From Kudoa neothunni (lineage: Eukaryota; Cnidaria), in NCBI GenBank assembly GCA_964304625.1, contig OZ199839.1, positions 2,852,001-2,916,000 of the forward strand: 64,000 nucleotides of DNA, given 5' to 3'. The stretch's first letter is position 1. The number at the start of each line of letters is the position of its first letter. Below are positions 11,461 to 25,500 of the stretch, one piece after another. The position numbers and the translations under genes are program-made. The notes beneath the pieces are model-generated. The model was not told where the DNA came from. It saw nothing but the letters and a program-made list of their open reading frames with translations, and made no database searches.

Positions 11461-14400
11461 TACGATAAACCAAGATATTTAGTTTCTACATTTTTTGTTA
11501 TGTTTATATTCATTGGATAAAATTATATGGTTGAATTTGTTTCAAAAATCAAACATGAAAAATTTAAATATTGTTGAAGTTTCAAATTAACTCAAAGATG
11601 CAAAATAACTACAAAATTTTAAGCCGCATACTTTAACGATTTGGATTAAGGAAATTTTAATTATGACCACTTTCTTTGAAGGAAAGTACCAATCCCGACG
11701 TTCATTCAAAAATTTCCTGGCCCGGCACCAACGCTAAAAAATTAATTGTCATTGTCGTATTTTGTTGCATTCCCCAATTATTTAAATCCCGTAAAATGTT
11801 ACCCTAAACGTTATCTTTGGCCCGGCTCAGAAAATTTGTGCATCACTGTTTAAGGGAGACAAATAAATAGAAAAAGATATAGTGATAGAAGAAAATGGAC
11901 GAAAAATTAATTTTCGTTTCTCAAATTAATATCTCTTGACCTGGGAAAAGCTTAACGCATTTTTTCCCATAAACAACCACAATTCGCGTCAACTTCAACA
12001 TAAACAATTTAAATAATTGGATGAAACAAAAGTAAAACCGTCAGCATTGAATATAATAATGGAAAGTTAAATTTAGCGGACGATTTCAATAAAGTCTACG
12101 GGCGCAGTATTTCCATTATAATGTTTCAATCAACGTGATTTAAACTTTCTCCATCAATTCGTTATTCATGAAACATATATACATTTTTTATAATATCTAA
12201 AAACCATTAATAGAACCTTCAAAATGTATTTATCAAGTCAAATATGTTAAAACTCCCCACATAGAGATTGTATCTATACGAACATCTAAATCTACACACT
12301 AAATATATATATATATATATATATATAAAGTCAGATAGCAGCAGTTAATCAACATTTGATAGAGCATATAAGGGAGAATGTTAACTTCAACCGACTTTCA
12401 CCAGGACATAAGCCCACGTTAATCCTATTGTTGAACTCATGTAATCCGATAAAAAGCTTGGAACCGACAAAGTCACCATGTGCTAAACACTCATGGAAAC
12501 ACATGGTAGTGTGAAAACGATTTAAAGATTTTTTGAAACATTGCGATTTTTAAAAAATTTCCATAACTCTCTCTATAAGGAAGGAACTTTGACATTCCAT
12601 CTTTATTTGGGTTAAAATACAAAATAATGGTCGAAATTCTAATTAGCGACAACGGAAAAAAAACGAAACCCAATTATTTTAGTTTTTGTATTTATCGGTG
12701 TTGCATCATTACTAGGTTACTTTTCTGCATTCTGTTAGTTATCCACAATAGTTGTTGCAACATAATATTGAACTCTTAGCATCTCTTAATTATTCTTACA
12801 GGCATTAACACTCAACAGAATTACTTAAAATTTATTTCTTTTTAAATTTGAGTGTGACAATTTTCTCCTTAGTCATTCCCTATTATTAATTCTATATCTC
12901 TAAGAATAAAAATTCCCTATTTTATATTTTATACAATCGTTAGCTGATTAATTGTACCAAATGCATAAGGCTAATATCGAAAATAATTTATTGGATGTAA
13001 TCCATTCATTCCTATCATTATATGTTCAACAAATATCATACTAATTTGATTTAAAATATATAGGATTAATGGTCGATATAAGTATAATATTTAATCGGTA
13101 CATGCAGCCGTTATTCTGCATTTTAACCTTAATTCGTTTTATTGAACAGTGTTATGACTTTTAGAAGCGTAGAGAAGCCCTGAGTCAAAAATAGAATGAG
13201 AACGATCGATTCCTTGCTCACGATAAATAATTCTTATTTTATAATGTGGTTTACGTGACGTAAGGTATAAGTTGCGTGACACATAATATATGTTTGGTGA
13301 ATATTAACATGGATTACGTGACAAACAGCATCACAAGAAAATTGGTGCTAAAAAAGATGCGCATATGTGTGTTTTTCAGGTGTCACAAACTTTATAATTA
13401 CCCACAATTTAGCCGATAGAATTTGTTCATTATGTTTAACATAATATTTAAATTCATAATATTATATAAAAATGTGGATTTAATAGCCCCCAAAAACACC
13501 AAATATATAGTTGATTTTGAAGTGTACGGGTGATTAAAATTAATGAAGAATAAATGTATATTTTGAAAGCACTTAATTTGAATTTCCTGAAGAGTGTTTC
13601 GTACTATCTTCGTCGGCACATTTTGTCAATGTGATAAAAATATCCTTTAATTAATTAACAAATTTATTGCGTTGGATTTATTACTAAAACCAGGGGTACC
13701 GAAATGCGGCCCGCGATGTTCCCCAAACCCGAATAAGCTTGCGCACGTGAAATTGTGTTTACTTAATTGAAGACTTTTAATACATTACTTTAGTAGATAA
13801 GGATTGATTAAAAATCCTCATTTAATTACGTTAACGATTTCACTTTGTCTTAACTGAAATAAAAGAGAAAATCGACTCACGGATATAGTAAAATCCTAAA
13901 TTTAAAATGCATGAATCGATATAACACATGTTACAAGGTTTATTGGGTTCCTATGCTTCTAATTGTCTTAAGTTAATAATAATTATATTAATTTATAAAT
14001 TAAATTGATTAGTTCTAATTTTTTAATTCTGGTTGAGTTTAATTAGTTTGATATTAGAAATTATAAATGAAAGGGCTATAATCACCGTTCCTCAGATATT
14101 TTCAAACGTTATATACAGTATTTTACAAAATTATGGACGTATCCCCAAAGTGTAATTAATAAAAAAATTCAAAAAATGACAAATGAAACACCTTATTAGC
14201 ATCTACACAATTCAAATATCATCAAATAAATAAAATATGAATTTTATACTTAATAAAAATTATAATTCTTAATCACAACCATAATTATAGTCAACTTGCG
14301 ATTTTTTGAGCTATACAATAGACAACGGATGATTCATAATCCCATTGTGAGCCTCAAATCTGAAATATACTAAATCCTGCCACAGGAATCAGTTTCCTGT

Positions 14401-14547
14401 TTCATATTCAAACAAAAATTCATTATTTTTGTATATTTATATTATTTTCGTTTCAATTTTATAACTGTTTTTCGAAAAAAATTATTTTTAATCAGGCCTC
14501 GAGGCTTAGCTTATGAGAATCAAAAATTTGGCCCGTTAGTTAAAAAC
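11461..14547. other. Intergenic AT-rich DNA with two orphan hAT-like ends and a (TA)n tract
   Basis: No gene was found. Two isolated sequences look like hAT termini with the GGCC core common in hAT/ZBED elements. One is the complement of CAGTGATGCACAAATTTTCT, ending at 11848; the other is CAGGGGTACCGAAATGCGGC, starting at 13691. No matching partner end or transposase was found for either. A perfect TA microsatellite runs over 12304-12327. Confidence 0.5.
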
Positions 14548-15010
14548 TTTGGTTAACGGCGGAGGTCAGATAGAGCACATCGGTGTGACACTCGGACTCA
14601 GAACCTTGAGGTAATGGATTCTAATCCGCCGCTGGTCCAACTACTGCTTCCGTGTCGGTGAGGTCCTCTATTCCATATTTGGGAGCTGCGGTTAGGATGT
14701 ACGCTCGCTGTGGAGTGGGGTGCATTAGCAGCCAAATTCACGTGAATAGGACTCTAAATCACCAGAACCCATCGAAAGGCAAGCAATTTGCAGCCCTTAC
14801 GGAGCCAACGTCCTTAAAGGAATAGAATTTGGCGTGGTGGTCGCCCTGAGAGGAGGATTTTTAGTGGTTTAAAGTCCCACACTACCGCATAAAGATAAGG
14901 GGCGGGGTTCAATGTTATGCCCTGCGGTGCCGAAAGCGTTAATGGACGAGGTCTGACCAACCAGAATTCCACAAACCTAATCAAGTTGCTCCAGGGGGTT
15001 TACCTTATAA
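14548..15010 (+). mobile_element. tRNA-derived SINE, family S1 tail with a different head (copy B)
   Basis: The head contains GTCAGATAGAGCACATCGG and a B-box-like GGATTCTAATCC, different from the heads of copies A and C. The 3' half, from about 14860, shares CCCACACTACCGCATAAAGA with copy C and the CTGCGGTGCC and TTTACCTT blocks with copy A. The same tail carried behind different tRNA-like heads is a known form of SINE modularity. Confidence 0.75.
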
Positions 15011-16573
15011 ACAAAATAAAAAAAAAGTTAAAAACTTTGGTGACCCCTTCTTTATCCCACCTCGTGCACAAACTCAGGGAAGCATCAATCCCTCGATGCC
15101 GGTCCCAATAAAAACAAAATTTATCTACGATAGCCAAAAACATTCTACTACTGGGAACTCCTGTAAAAATTGAACCTTTATGTAACGCACAGTCCTTGAG
15201 ATATTACGTTATTGTTTTTTAAATATAAAAATTTAATAGATTCAGTGTAGAGATTATATGAATGCTGGATTAATGAAAAATCGAATGAATAGATGATAGA
15301 TGTGCTTAAGAAATAGTTCGATAGGAAAATCCTCTATTACCTCCCTATTAAATATTTATATTCGTGAAATAAGGCGATAGCGCATTTACAAAGGGAATCC
15401 TATTTAAAGAACACATTAAAATTGAAATTATTATTCCGATACAAATGTATAATTGGCCTCTATTTTTAAACTTATTCAGAATTACCCGATAATCGGTTTC
15501 TTTGAGTCAGAGGGTACGATCAACAATAGGATTAAACGTGGGTACGAACTCCGACGTTCGTATTTATAGTTGAATGTATTTATCAAAATAAATAAAATAT
15601 TTCCCATTTTATCATAATTGTGCATAATAAAAAATATCGCTTCTTTCGATATAATTTTATGTTTTTATTTTATGCTTAATCCTTGCGTGATGTCAGGACC
15701 TATTTAAATGCATAAAATCTTATATATATATCCACAAAAAATAGAGTGTACGAGAAATATTGATAATATTTTGATAGGTTTGTTCAGATTAGAGCAGTAG
15801 GATATCTGAGTTATATTGACAATAAGTAAATTATTGTAGATCACATCAATAGCTAATGAAGTTATAGGAATTTAGAATAAATGCGATTAATTTTTAACAA
15901 CCAACCAGAGTATTGCAGCCTTATAAATTTAAAGAATAACATCAACTAGAAATAAATATTCTTTTGTACATTCTAACCATATTTCATATTAAGAATGGTA
16001 AAGATTTGATCCAATTAGGAAACTCTACTGACTCACCTTGGGTTATAGAATTTGGAGTAATCCTTAATACGGTTAACCTGGGTTTATCTTCATTAGGAAT
16101 AATGTGCAGTTAATATGTAAGTAATATTGAAAAGTTTAATGGATAAGAAAGTAATTAATAGCTTTCCTTTAAATTAGTGGATTTAGTCTATCGTTATAAA
16201 ACCGACTACCCAAAACATGGTTTGATTATCAAATCGCAACAGCCATCAATAGTAATATTAGTTAAGTGGGTAGGGTGGTCGACATGGTTCGCAACATAAT
16301 TCGAGATAATCATCTCACTACGAATGGGTATATTCATTTGATACCGAAAAGTAGATTTGCGATTAACTATTGTTTCCGTACACACACTTAAAGAGTAAAT
16401 ATAGCAAATCCATTTGTTGGTTTAAGTATTGAAGAGTTTTTGTTGAGTAATTTTTAACAAATAATATATTTTCTTGTTAATTAATAAAATTAATAAATTG
16501 ATTCACTATTGCATATATAGGTTGATTATTGCTACAACCGACAAAGAGATAACACATATTTACAGAGGTGATA
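15011..16573. other. Intergenic DNA upstream of neurofibromin
   Basis: AT-rich, with no gene or transposon end recognised. The last few hundred bases presumably hold the neurofibromin promoter. No TATA box or other element could be assigned with confidence. Confidence 0.5.
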
Positions 16574-19500
16574 ATGTTCAAAGATTGGATAGCAGCTCAG
16601 CTAGCTCTTAATGACTCAAATAATATATTTGATGAAATCATATCTAAGGTGAGTCGAATTGAGTGACACAATTCTATCTTTACTATTGTAGTTGGCTGTT
16701 GAGATCGAATGCAGCACACCATGGTGCAAGAAAAAAATAACAGGTCAAGATTCGTTGATAGCTATAAGTAGCGTGAGATTTGAGGAATTTTTCAGTTTTT
16801 TTAATTACCTACGTTGGGCGACTTGAGAAAGTAGCTATTACGTGTTCCAGTCGTAGGCAACTCTTTTGTTATTTCTGTTCTATTAGAAAGCCGCGTCGAA
16901 GGCTCAACTATCACGTACCGATAGTTTGGTGTTGTATGCATTGTTCAGATGTTTTAAAAAAGGTGGGTTTGGTCAGTTGTTCTCTCTAATTTGTGTTAAT
17001 GCTAGAACTGTGAGCAAACCAAACAAATTGAAGCCAGCCAAGTCAAAGAGGCAGTATTTGTATTATATCGAGTAAATTTGACTGAGTTGAAAATCGCATT
17101 TTACAATGTTTACTCACAACTATAGATATATAATGGAGAAATCACAGGAAATTTTGATAATGACGTTGAGATAATTGCAGGAAAATGTCTAAGAGTGCTG
17201 AGCAAGTATCACTTCAATGTCATCTTCAACCAAATACTTCAGAGGTAAGGATATCCTCCATATGTGGAATGAGCCAACGAACTCAATTTGATTTGATTTG
17301 ATTTATAGATTGAATGCAATGGTAAAGGATGACGATGAAGAAATTCAACACTCAGTCTCCACCAACTGTTTGAATTTGCATCAATGTGATTTGTACAACT
17401 ACCTCAAAGGTATTTTTTAATAGTGTCACCAAATACATTGAAGGCTTAATTCTGACCCAATTTCTATTAGATTGTTGGGGTATTTGGGAAAAGAAAAAGG
17501 TGTCCAAACCTGTTATGGCTTGGACAATAGGAAAAGTAAACGAAAACCATTGTTCTCCTAAAATATAAAATTTTATTATTATTTGATTTATTTATTCTCG
17601 TAGGTATTGAGAAAATGGGTAGAAAATAATTCTGAAGAGTACAACCATTATTTCTTGAGACCGAACCAACAAATCATTCAACTTTGTGATCAGTGGGAAT
17701 AATGAATTAAGTAAACATGGAGATAAAGGAAAGTGCCGAATTCATATTTGGTCGTTACAATCAATTCTCATATTTCTGATACCGGTAATTATTATCCTAT
17801 TTATTAAGATTTAATAAGGCATTCCAGTGACCATTCACATAAATAATAATGCTCAAATAAGTGTTTTTTATGACTTTCGATTAGTTTAATTTTAGGAGTT
17901 TAATTAAACCAATTTAGATCATCTATTTTTATCAATTTAAGTATTATCGGGAGATCTTTGTAGTTGAGTTTTAAAAAATAAGCTGATAGACCAAAAATTT
18001 TGCCACTTATAATTCTTTGTCGATTATTTTCCGCTCTTTTTAAATTTTACCTATGAATAAACTATTTTAATCTAATTATTTTTTATATTATATAATTTTG
18101 ACTCTATTTTTTCGAATTAATGATTATTTCATCACCTCAAAGAGATGGCTAATTCATTAATTCCGTTGCGTCAAATTATATCAAATTATTCATATTATTT
18201 GTGAATACTAAGTTTCTAGCCGAAAATAAAAACTAAATTTGACAATACTTTTTTCTAAAAAAGAATTAAATATAAGTGAATGTGATCCTATTATACTGTA
18301 ACATATCGTAATAAATTAACTTTGTTTGTCTAGTTTTCCAATATGCCTTATTTTATTATTTTAGAATTTTACATTGCATATTTTTTGTATAAATTTCATT
18401 TTACTCATCATGATATAATCATTATATTAATAATTTTAATTAAATTCTCATTTGCATTTTGTAAAACATTTCAAAACTAATTTTAACAAGTTAATATTTG
18501 CCAAGATCATCAAATTGATGAATTAAAATGCGAAACTTTATTGTCGGTTTAACACATTTACGCACTCACGTAAATTCGTTAGTTTGCATTGTTTAATTGT
18601 AAGTTAGCAGTTTCATAAAAACTTATTTATTCATCGTAACATTAAGTTATTATTATTTATTAATGTACATTCAAGTATTTAAGTTAAGGATATTTTAATT
18701 AGATTATCTGCAATTGATTATTTATTATGTGTTAATTAATTTAAATAATGGCTAAAATTTGGTTTGATTGGGATATAAATATTTCTATGCATTATTCTAT
18801 CCATTCAATGTTTTATTATATACATTTAGTTGTCTTGTTTTATCTAATAATTACATTATAATGCGAGTTTATGAATAAATTAGAATTAATAATTTATAAA
18901 AAAATTGTTAAAGTCTTCAATTTATATAATATTTATTATTTCTAATTATAGTTTCATTTTAAATAAAAGTTAACAAATATTCAAATATTTTCAGACGTCT
19001 TAAATCTATTATAATTGTTTAAAAGAATTTATTTAGTTCTATAAAAATCACACAATCCATATGTATACATACACATTTCTAATTATTAATTGAATTATGA
19101 GTGATTAAGTATAAAAATAAAGTTGATTTAATCATAAAGTTTATAAATGCTCTAAGCTTTGTAATTTTTTCAATAAATAATCGAAAATATTATTTAGCCT
19201 CAACTAATTCTAAATTCTTTATAATAAATAATACGATTATGTTTTAATTAATAAATATTAATTTACTAAAAAATTCGTGACTAATATTTTTGAGTATTTT
19301 ATAAAATTTCAGCCTTAATATTTCAGGATGAATTTCTTGAATTTTTTATCAATTTGTTTTTAATTTTTATAAAAAATTTCCGCTTTGCGAATGTGAATAA
19401 AAGAATATTATAATTAAGTATATATTTTTTGTAACGAAAACCTCTCTATCAGTTATTCACATTAACAGTAATTATATCTCAATAACCTCGTATGTTCTTT

Positions 19501-22500
19501 CAATGATGATTAATATTGAAAAGTTAATTAATTACTTCATTTTTTAAATAATTCAAAAATGTATTATGATTGTTAATATCCAGAAAACGATAATTTTTGA
19601 ATAATTTTAAAATACGAAATTGCCTCAATGTTATAATAAAAATATAAAATTTTTATTACTTAAAATATTATTAAACATGCCAGATAATTATAAAATTGAT
19701 TGAACATAACTTTGATAGAGATGTAAAATTTTATTTATACAGTGAATTTATTAATAGATCATTTTATACAAATTTGAGCTATCTATAGATTGGATGATCT
19801 ATTATAATAAACCGTTATATAATTCTAATATTTCGTTGATTTAGGCCACTCTAACGTCCACTGCTCATTTGAACAATCCTTACAAGGTTCAAGGAAAAGT
19901 ACAATTGATTTTCGGCTTTTTTCTTATGTATTACTTTCTTCTAGTACACTCCATTTATGACTCAGGTGAAAAAAGTGCTTGATTCCAACAAAGGTCAAGA
20001 TTTTGATGCGGCGGTTATCGCTGCGATTTCCTTTTGCCATATGGTGTTGTTATTGGAACCTAGTAAAAGATCCAATGTCATTAACACATTCGATTATTTT
20101 ATCGAAAAGTTGAAGGTAAAGTTTAATGAGATGGTTCACTTAGTAATTATTTAACGCATCTCTAATAGGCATTATTTGTAACCACTATAAAAACCTCAGC
20201 CTTGGGCGATGTCCTTTCGGAAAAATTTCTCATCGATATATTCAAAATTATCGTGATAGCAGAAGCTGATTCAGATATCACTTACGATCTCATTTTATGC
20301 TCGAAAAATATTCAATCAATTTACGTGATTATATTGAGAGGCTTGTTGAGTGTGGACGAGATGGTATGGTGTCAGTTGGGCCGTGTATTCGATATTGATC
20401 TCAACCCTATAGACAAATGGCACAAAGCTTCAGCACATTCTTGAGATTATTTCAAGATTTAAGATAGTGAACAAATTTATTGAGGACTACATTAATGTAA
20501 TTTCAAATGATTTGTTATGTTGGGGTCGCATGAATAGGTGTTATATGTGAACGGATAATGTAGATTTCGGTGTCATTGCAGTCTAGTCATTACAGCCAAA
20601 AGACACCTTCCACGACGAAAGTAATACTATCTTTATAAATTTCGATAGCAACTGAATTATTCTTACAGCAGCAGCAAAAAGTATCCAAAAAGGCTAAAGC
20701 CCCCTGAAAACGAGAGTCTTCTTTTTTATTGGATGATGAATTTGTTCGAGCATTTCCCAGCTGCAATAATTCTCGTATATTGTTACCAAAAAATTTATTA
20801 AATTTTCACTTTCGTCAAAAATTAGAAACATGTTGGATTCGTGCCACACACCCCAACCCCAGATATCACGTCGTTGTACAAATTCGCCATTTTCTATCCC
20901 ACCTATCCGATAGCTATAAAGGCTCTGAAAGTGATTAGTTAATATGCATTGATATATAGGATAATATTGGATATAGGTTCTGCAAACTATTCACAAAAAA
21001 GAATACATTCAATTATGGCAGAAGAATTCTCCTTCAATCACGTATCTCCACTATAACTTTGACGGCGCTTCCCAACTGAAACGTTCCAATTAAATTAAAG
21101 CTAAATTTTTCAGTCTCAATATTCGTTAACCCTCTAACGATCATAAAAACGACTTACCTCCAGCGATCATTTGGGGTCGGATCAACACCACATTTTTATT
21201 TTATTTTTCTTTACTAAAAAATATTTTGTTACGGTTTACAAAATATATAAGAAATCTATAGAGGAATTTTGGAGTAAATTAAAGTTTACTAACCCATTAA
21301 TCTTCGATAATCCGTTTATGAAAGGGTTCAGACAACTTCACCACATATCGTTAATATTAAATTCTGAGGAAACAGCGGCTATATTGTGAAATGAGATTCA
21401 TCTCTACAAACTAATTTAATGATGCTAATTATTACAATTTTAGCGAACTTTCACTGAAATTAAAACAAACATAAAAAGTAGCTTTATGACTTTGTGCACT
21501 CAAAAAAATAACGCATTCGAACGTTCAACCATAACATAACACTACTTACGTAATATATTATTTCACGTGGTTTATTTTTTTTAAGTTTTGAAACGCTTAA
21601 TGAAACGTCTAACTAATCGGTCGATTCAAAATGGCGATTGCACAATCCGCAAGTAACAACAATCAAGCATTGATTTTACTCTCAACGTCGTATAGATTGT
21701 TGAGCGCAGCGGAGAGTTCAAAAAACATTTTCCGCCCTTGTTCTTGATGTAGATCTCTTTGTAAGATTTTAAACTAACCCATATTTGCTAATAAATGAAT
21801 TATCGTATGTACCCAGATCGTCGTCATCAGTTTCCTGAGAGATCCTCAATTATAACATCCTCATATTCACTACTAGACGACTAATCGTTATGTAATAAAA
21901 AATAAAATTTAGGATCCATAAATATTATCCTTATACTAAATTACTCTTGAAGGAAGAAAATATTTTCTATTATCTAGTGCAATCAATCGCCGAAATTGTA
22001 CACAATCAATGTTCGATTAGGTTGCGTAAGGTTAGTTGGAGGATTAATTTTCATTTTCCTTAGAATTGTTTTAGTAAGTTTTTTTGATATCTCACATAAC
22101 AAATTTAAAGAAATTTACGTACAAAATGATGAAATAAAAAGATGGGGCCGAATCGATCACAAATGATCATATGATCAAATGATCGTTGGAGGGTATCCTT
22201 CAAAATTGGCTACACAAAAAAACCTAAATCATCCAATTTTCCTCAGTTACATAGAATAATATATTTATAAATAATAGCATGAGTTCAAGAACATTGGAAC
22301 TAAGGGAGAAAAAGTTATACGTTTTTCAATTCTACTTTGGGGTCGACTCGGCCTCAGTATCGTTAAAGGGTTAATATATATGTATCATATAATCAGAAAA
22401 ATTAGTATTAATAATTATCTGTTACAGATATTTTAGAGTTACTCTAAAAATATTTTATTTTCAATATTTGACTGTATTAAATCCAATATTAGTTAATTTA

Positions 22501-25500
22501 AAATATTTAAATGATATTAATTTAAAGTTGCTTATATGGCTCAAATTTAATCATATTTGTATATAATATTTTTTATAGCTGAAGTTTTTAAATATTTAAA
22601 GTAAAACCAGTAAGATTGGTAGGCGTTATTTTTGAATAATTAACATAATTATTTATACGAGTATAATGAGTAAATATGCATAAAGTTTGATCAAATGTGC
22701 AAAAAATCAATTTTTATTTTATGTATATAATTTTGCGTAAGCCCACCTTAATATCCTTAAATAAATATATTTCTAAACGTTAATTTAGTGCAACTTTCGA
22801 AATAAACAATTCTAATTAAATTTTTAAGAACATTTATATTTCTATTTGTTTAAAAATGAATAGTAGCCTTCCCTCATAAGTTTTAGTAATTTTGGATCTT
22901 AGAAATTATTCTTAACTTATTTCAAAGTTGAAAAAAACATATAAAAATTGGTATAAAATGACTGCGTATAAGACGACAAAATTTCTGAAAATTATTTAAT
23001 ATTTGACCAATGAATTTTCTGAATTGGTCTCTTTGAGATACTTATAAAGTACAAGTTATAATTTAAAATTTTTAGCTGATATCACAGTTATTATGTCCCT
23101 CCTGAGTTATCTGTTACGCTCCTAGTTCAAAAGATTAGTTAAGTTGGGGAACATTTATTCTATCAACATTTAATTAATAATGATATTAAAATTTATTAAG
23201 TATCAATAGAAAATGACATTAATCAGTATAATAAAATTATGTAAATTGTGTATTTAAAAAAAAAGTCTTCAATATAACTTTGAGTAAATAAGATAAAATT
23301 TAATATAATATTTTGCTCAAAAAAAATTGTTATTGTTGAATGAGTTTCATGTCCAAAATTTTCATTTTCAGTTTTTTTAACCTAAATTTTCAACCAACTA
23401 AATATTTTCATCTATTTGTTGGGAAAATGGGGTTTTCTAAGTTGGGAAGCGCTGAACTCTTTGGGATAATTGATGCGCGGCATTATTATAATTTATTCTG
23501 TTCTATTATGTAGATCGGTTATTATTGGTTTCGTTTCCAGTGAACTTGTCAACAGGAAAGTCTCCGGAAATTATATATATTCGTTGTTGTGTTGGTTTTG
23601 TGAGTTTTTCCGAGAAAAATACGATTATTACGGCGATGAGAGTCTGTTAAAAGATTTCAAATCTACCGTAGATATGATAAGTAAAGTGGAGAACTTTGAA
23701 GTACTACAAAAACTTATTGATTGGTTTTTATTTCTCAGTGTTTATAAAAAAATTTTGTTTGTAGTATCTTTTGTATATATTGTCATGGATTGATAATTCG
23801 GGAACCCAGAAAAAAGTGATAGAGGGATTTTTCTGGCTGCACAACGAATACTCGTTTCTGCAGAAGCACGCTCGAAATGAGATTGTCGAAAAGAATCCAG
23901 TTTTTTGAGTTGCTTCCTTTCTTCAATCACATATGTCAGATTGAAGGCATAAGCGAACGCAATTTTTCCGGTAATCTATCAATGTTTTTGGTCTCACATT
24001 GATAGATGTATTATTTAAGACGGTCGATTTAACAAAAATTTTATACCATTGTTAATGTCAAAATATGAAAAGCGATACAGCAGTCAACTGCGAGTATGTT
24101 GACTTAACGTTTTATTCAGCTGTTACGACTGTAAATGAAAACTAAACTCAATTTTGTAGGCATTTGAAACTGCGTTGTTGTATTTTGCGAATTTTTGGGA
24201 TATGAAATCGAAAGTGGATACACACGGCTGGGTAGTCAGCAAAATACCTAATATTATGTGTCCTGCCACAGGCGCCGATAGTTCCGCTAGTGTAAGTTGT
24301 GGAATTAATATTACCAATCCCTCATTGATTCATATTTTTTAAGGCGGTTTATTCTATTCCTGTTATAGCCTCTTTCATAACTTGCAATTTGTGGGCGATT
24401 AATTGCCTCGAAAAGGATGAATAGTAATTTATTTGATATTGTTATTTTAATATTTTCTCCAAAGCAAAAACACAATCCGACAATTTTTCTATATGATTAT
24501 GGATATTATTTCAATGGATGATCGCAGTCCTAGAGACAGCGTAATTTGTGATATGTTCAAAAATTTTGATGAGACACTCGAACCTAATTTGTATCCTTTA
24601 CTTTTGTCTATCATCATAAAGCACGGACAGACGCTTGCTTTCAGCGGGGTAGGATTTTTGAATGAGTTTAACACAGATTCAGCTTATTGTTGGATATAGG
24701 CGGAAAAAAGCTTTGAACATTTCCATTCCAATGTGCTTCTCATTTTAAAATCGATTTATTCGTCGATAGAGGAAGATCTCCATTTTGAAGCTAACGTTGA
24801 CGTGACCATGTTGATTCAAATTATTATTCTGTATGTTTTATATTCACTCTAAAACAGTGTTGATCAACTATTTTATCCCACTACTAGCCGTAATACCTGG
24901 CTACGATCGGGGTGTTGGGAATATCTAATTCAGGAAAAAATTTGTTTAATATAACATCTAAATACAGATTTACCGCTCATACCCTCCTTCCCAGGTGGCT
25001 CTAATCCTTTCGGACACCTGAAGGCTGATTTAGATGAAAATATACAACTAAAAATTATTCTATTCTTTTGAAATTTTAACCATCTCTATTCGGACCCGAA
25101 TCCTATTATTCCTAATAGATTAGACTTTTAACAGTTCCATAACTTTTTTGAAATTTCGCCGTTTCTTGAAACACCCAATCGTTGGGCAATTCCGAAGTTT
25201 GTATTTTATATACACGCTCGAACCACGATTATCCGGAAATCGCGCTGTCCGGAAGAAATATGAAAATTTATTTGGATTTTATTAACATTACATGCTGATA
25301 AATGTTTGATTATCCGGAATATCGGTAACCGGAAGAACTATTTAATCATATTTTCGGATAAAAGTAGCCCCCTCCCTTCATCGTACGACATATACAATGT
25401 GGCATATATACCAACGCAATATTTAAAACAAAAATATTTATGGGTTATTTATTAATAAATTTTTCTTTTTAAACTTAAGTTATACATTTAATTCTTATAT

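Noticed and set aside
17061-17126. In-frame TAG at about 17124 in the N-terminal NF1 region, first read as a nonsense mutation.
   Set aside because: A 72-bp GT-AG intron starting GTATTTGTATTATATCG and ending CAACTATAG removes it and keeps the alignment with human neurofibromin.
17409-17469. Apparent frameshift in NF1 near 17408.
   Set aside because: A 61-bp intron (GTATTT ... TTTCTATTAG) restores the frame and the alignment on both sides.
20161-20444. Small separate gene suggested by the open frame ending at 20444.
   Set aside because: The frame continues through a 49-bp intron (GTATTC ... GCTTCAG) into HILEIISRFKIV, in line with neurofibromin; the run-on to 20444 is intron read-through.
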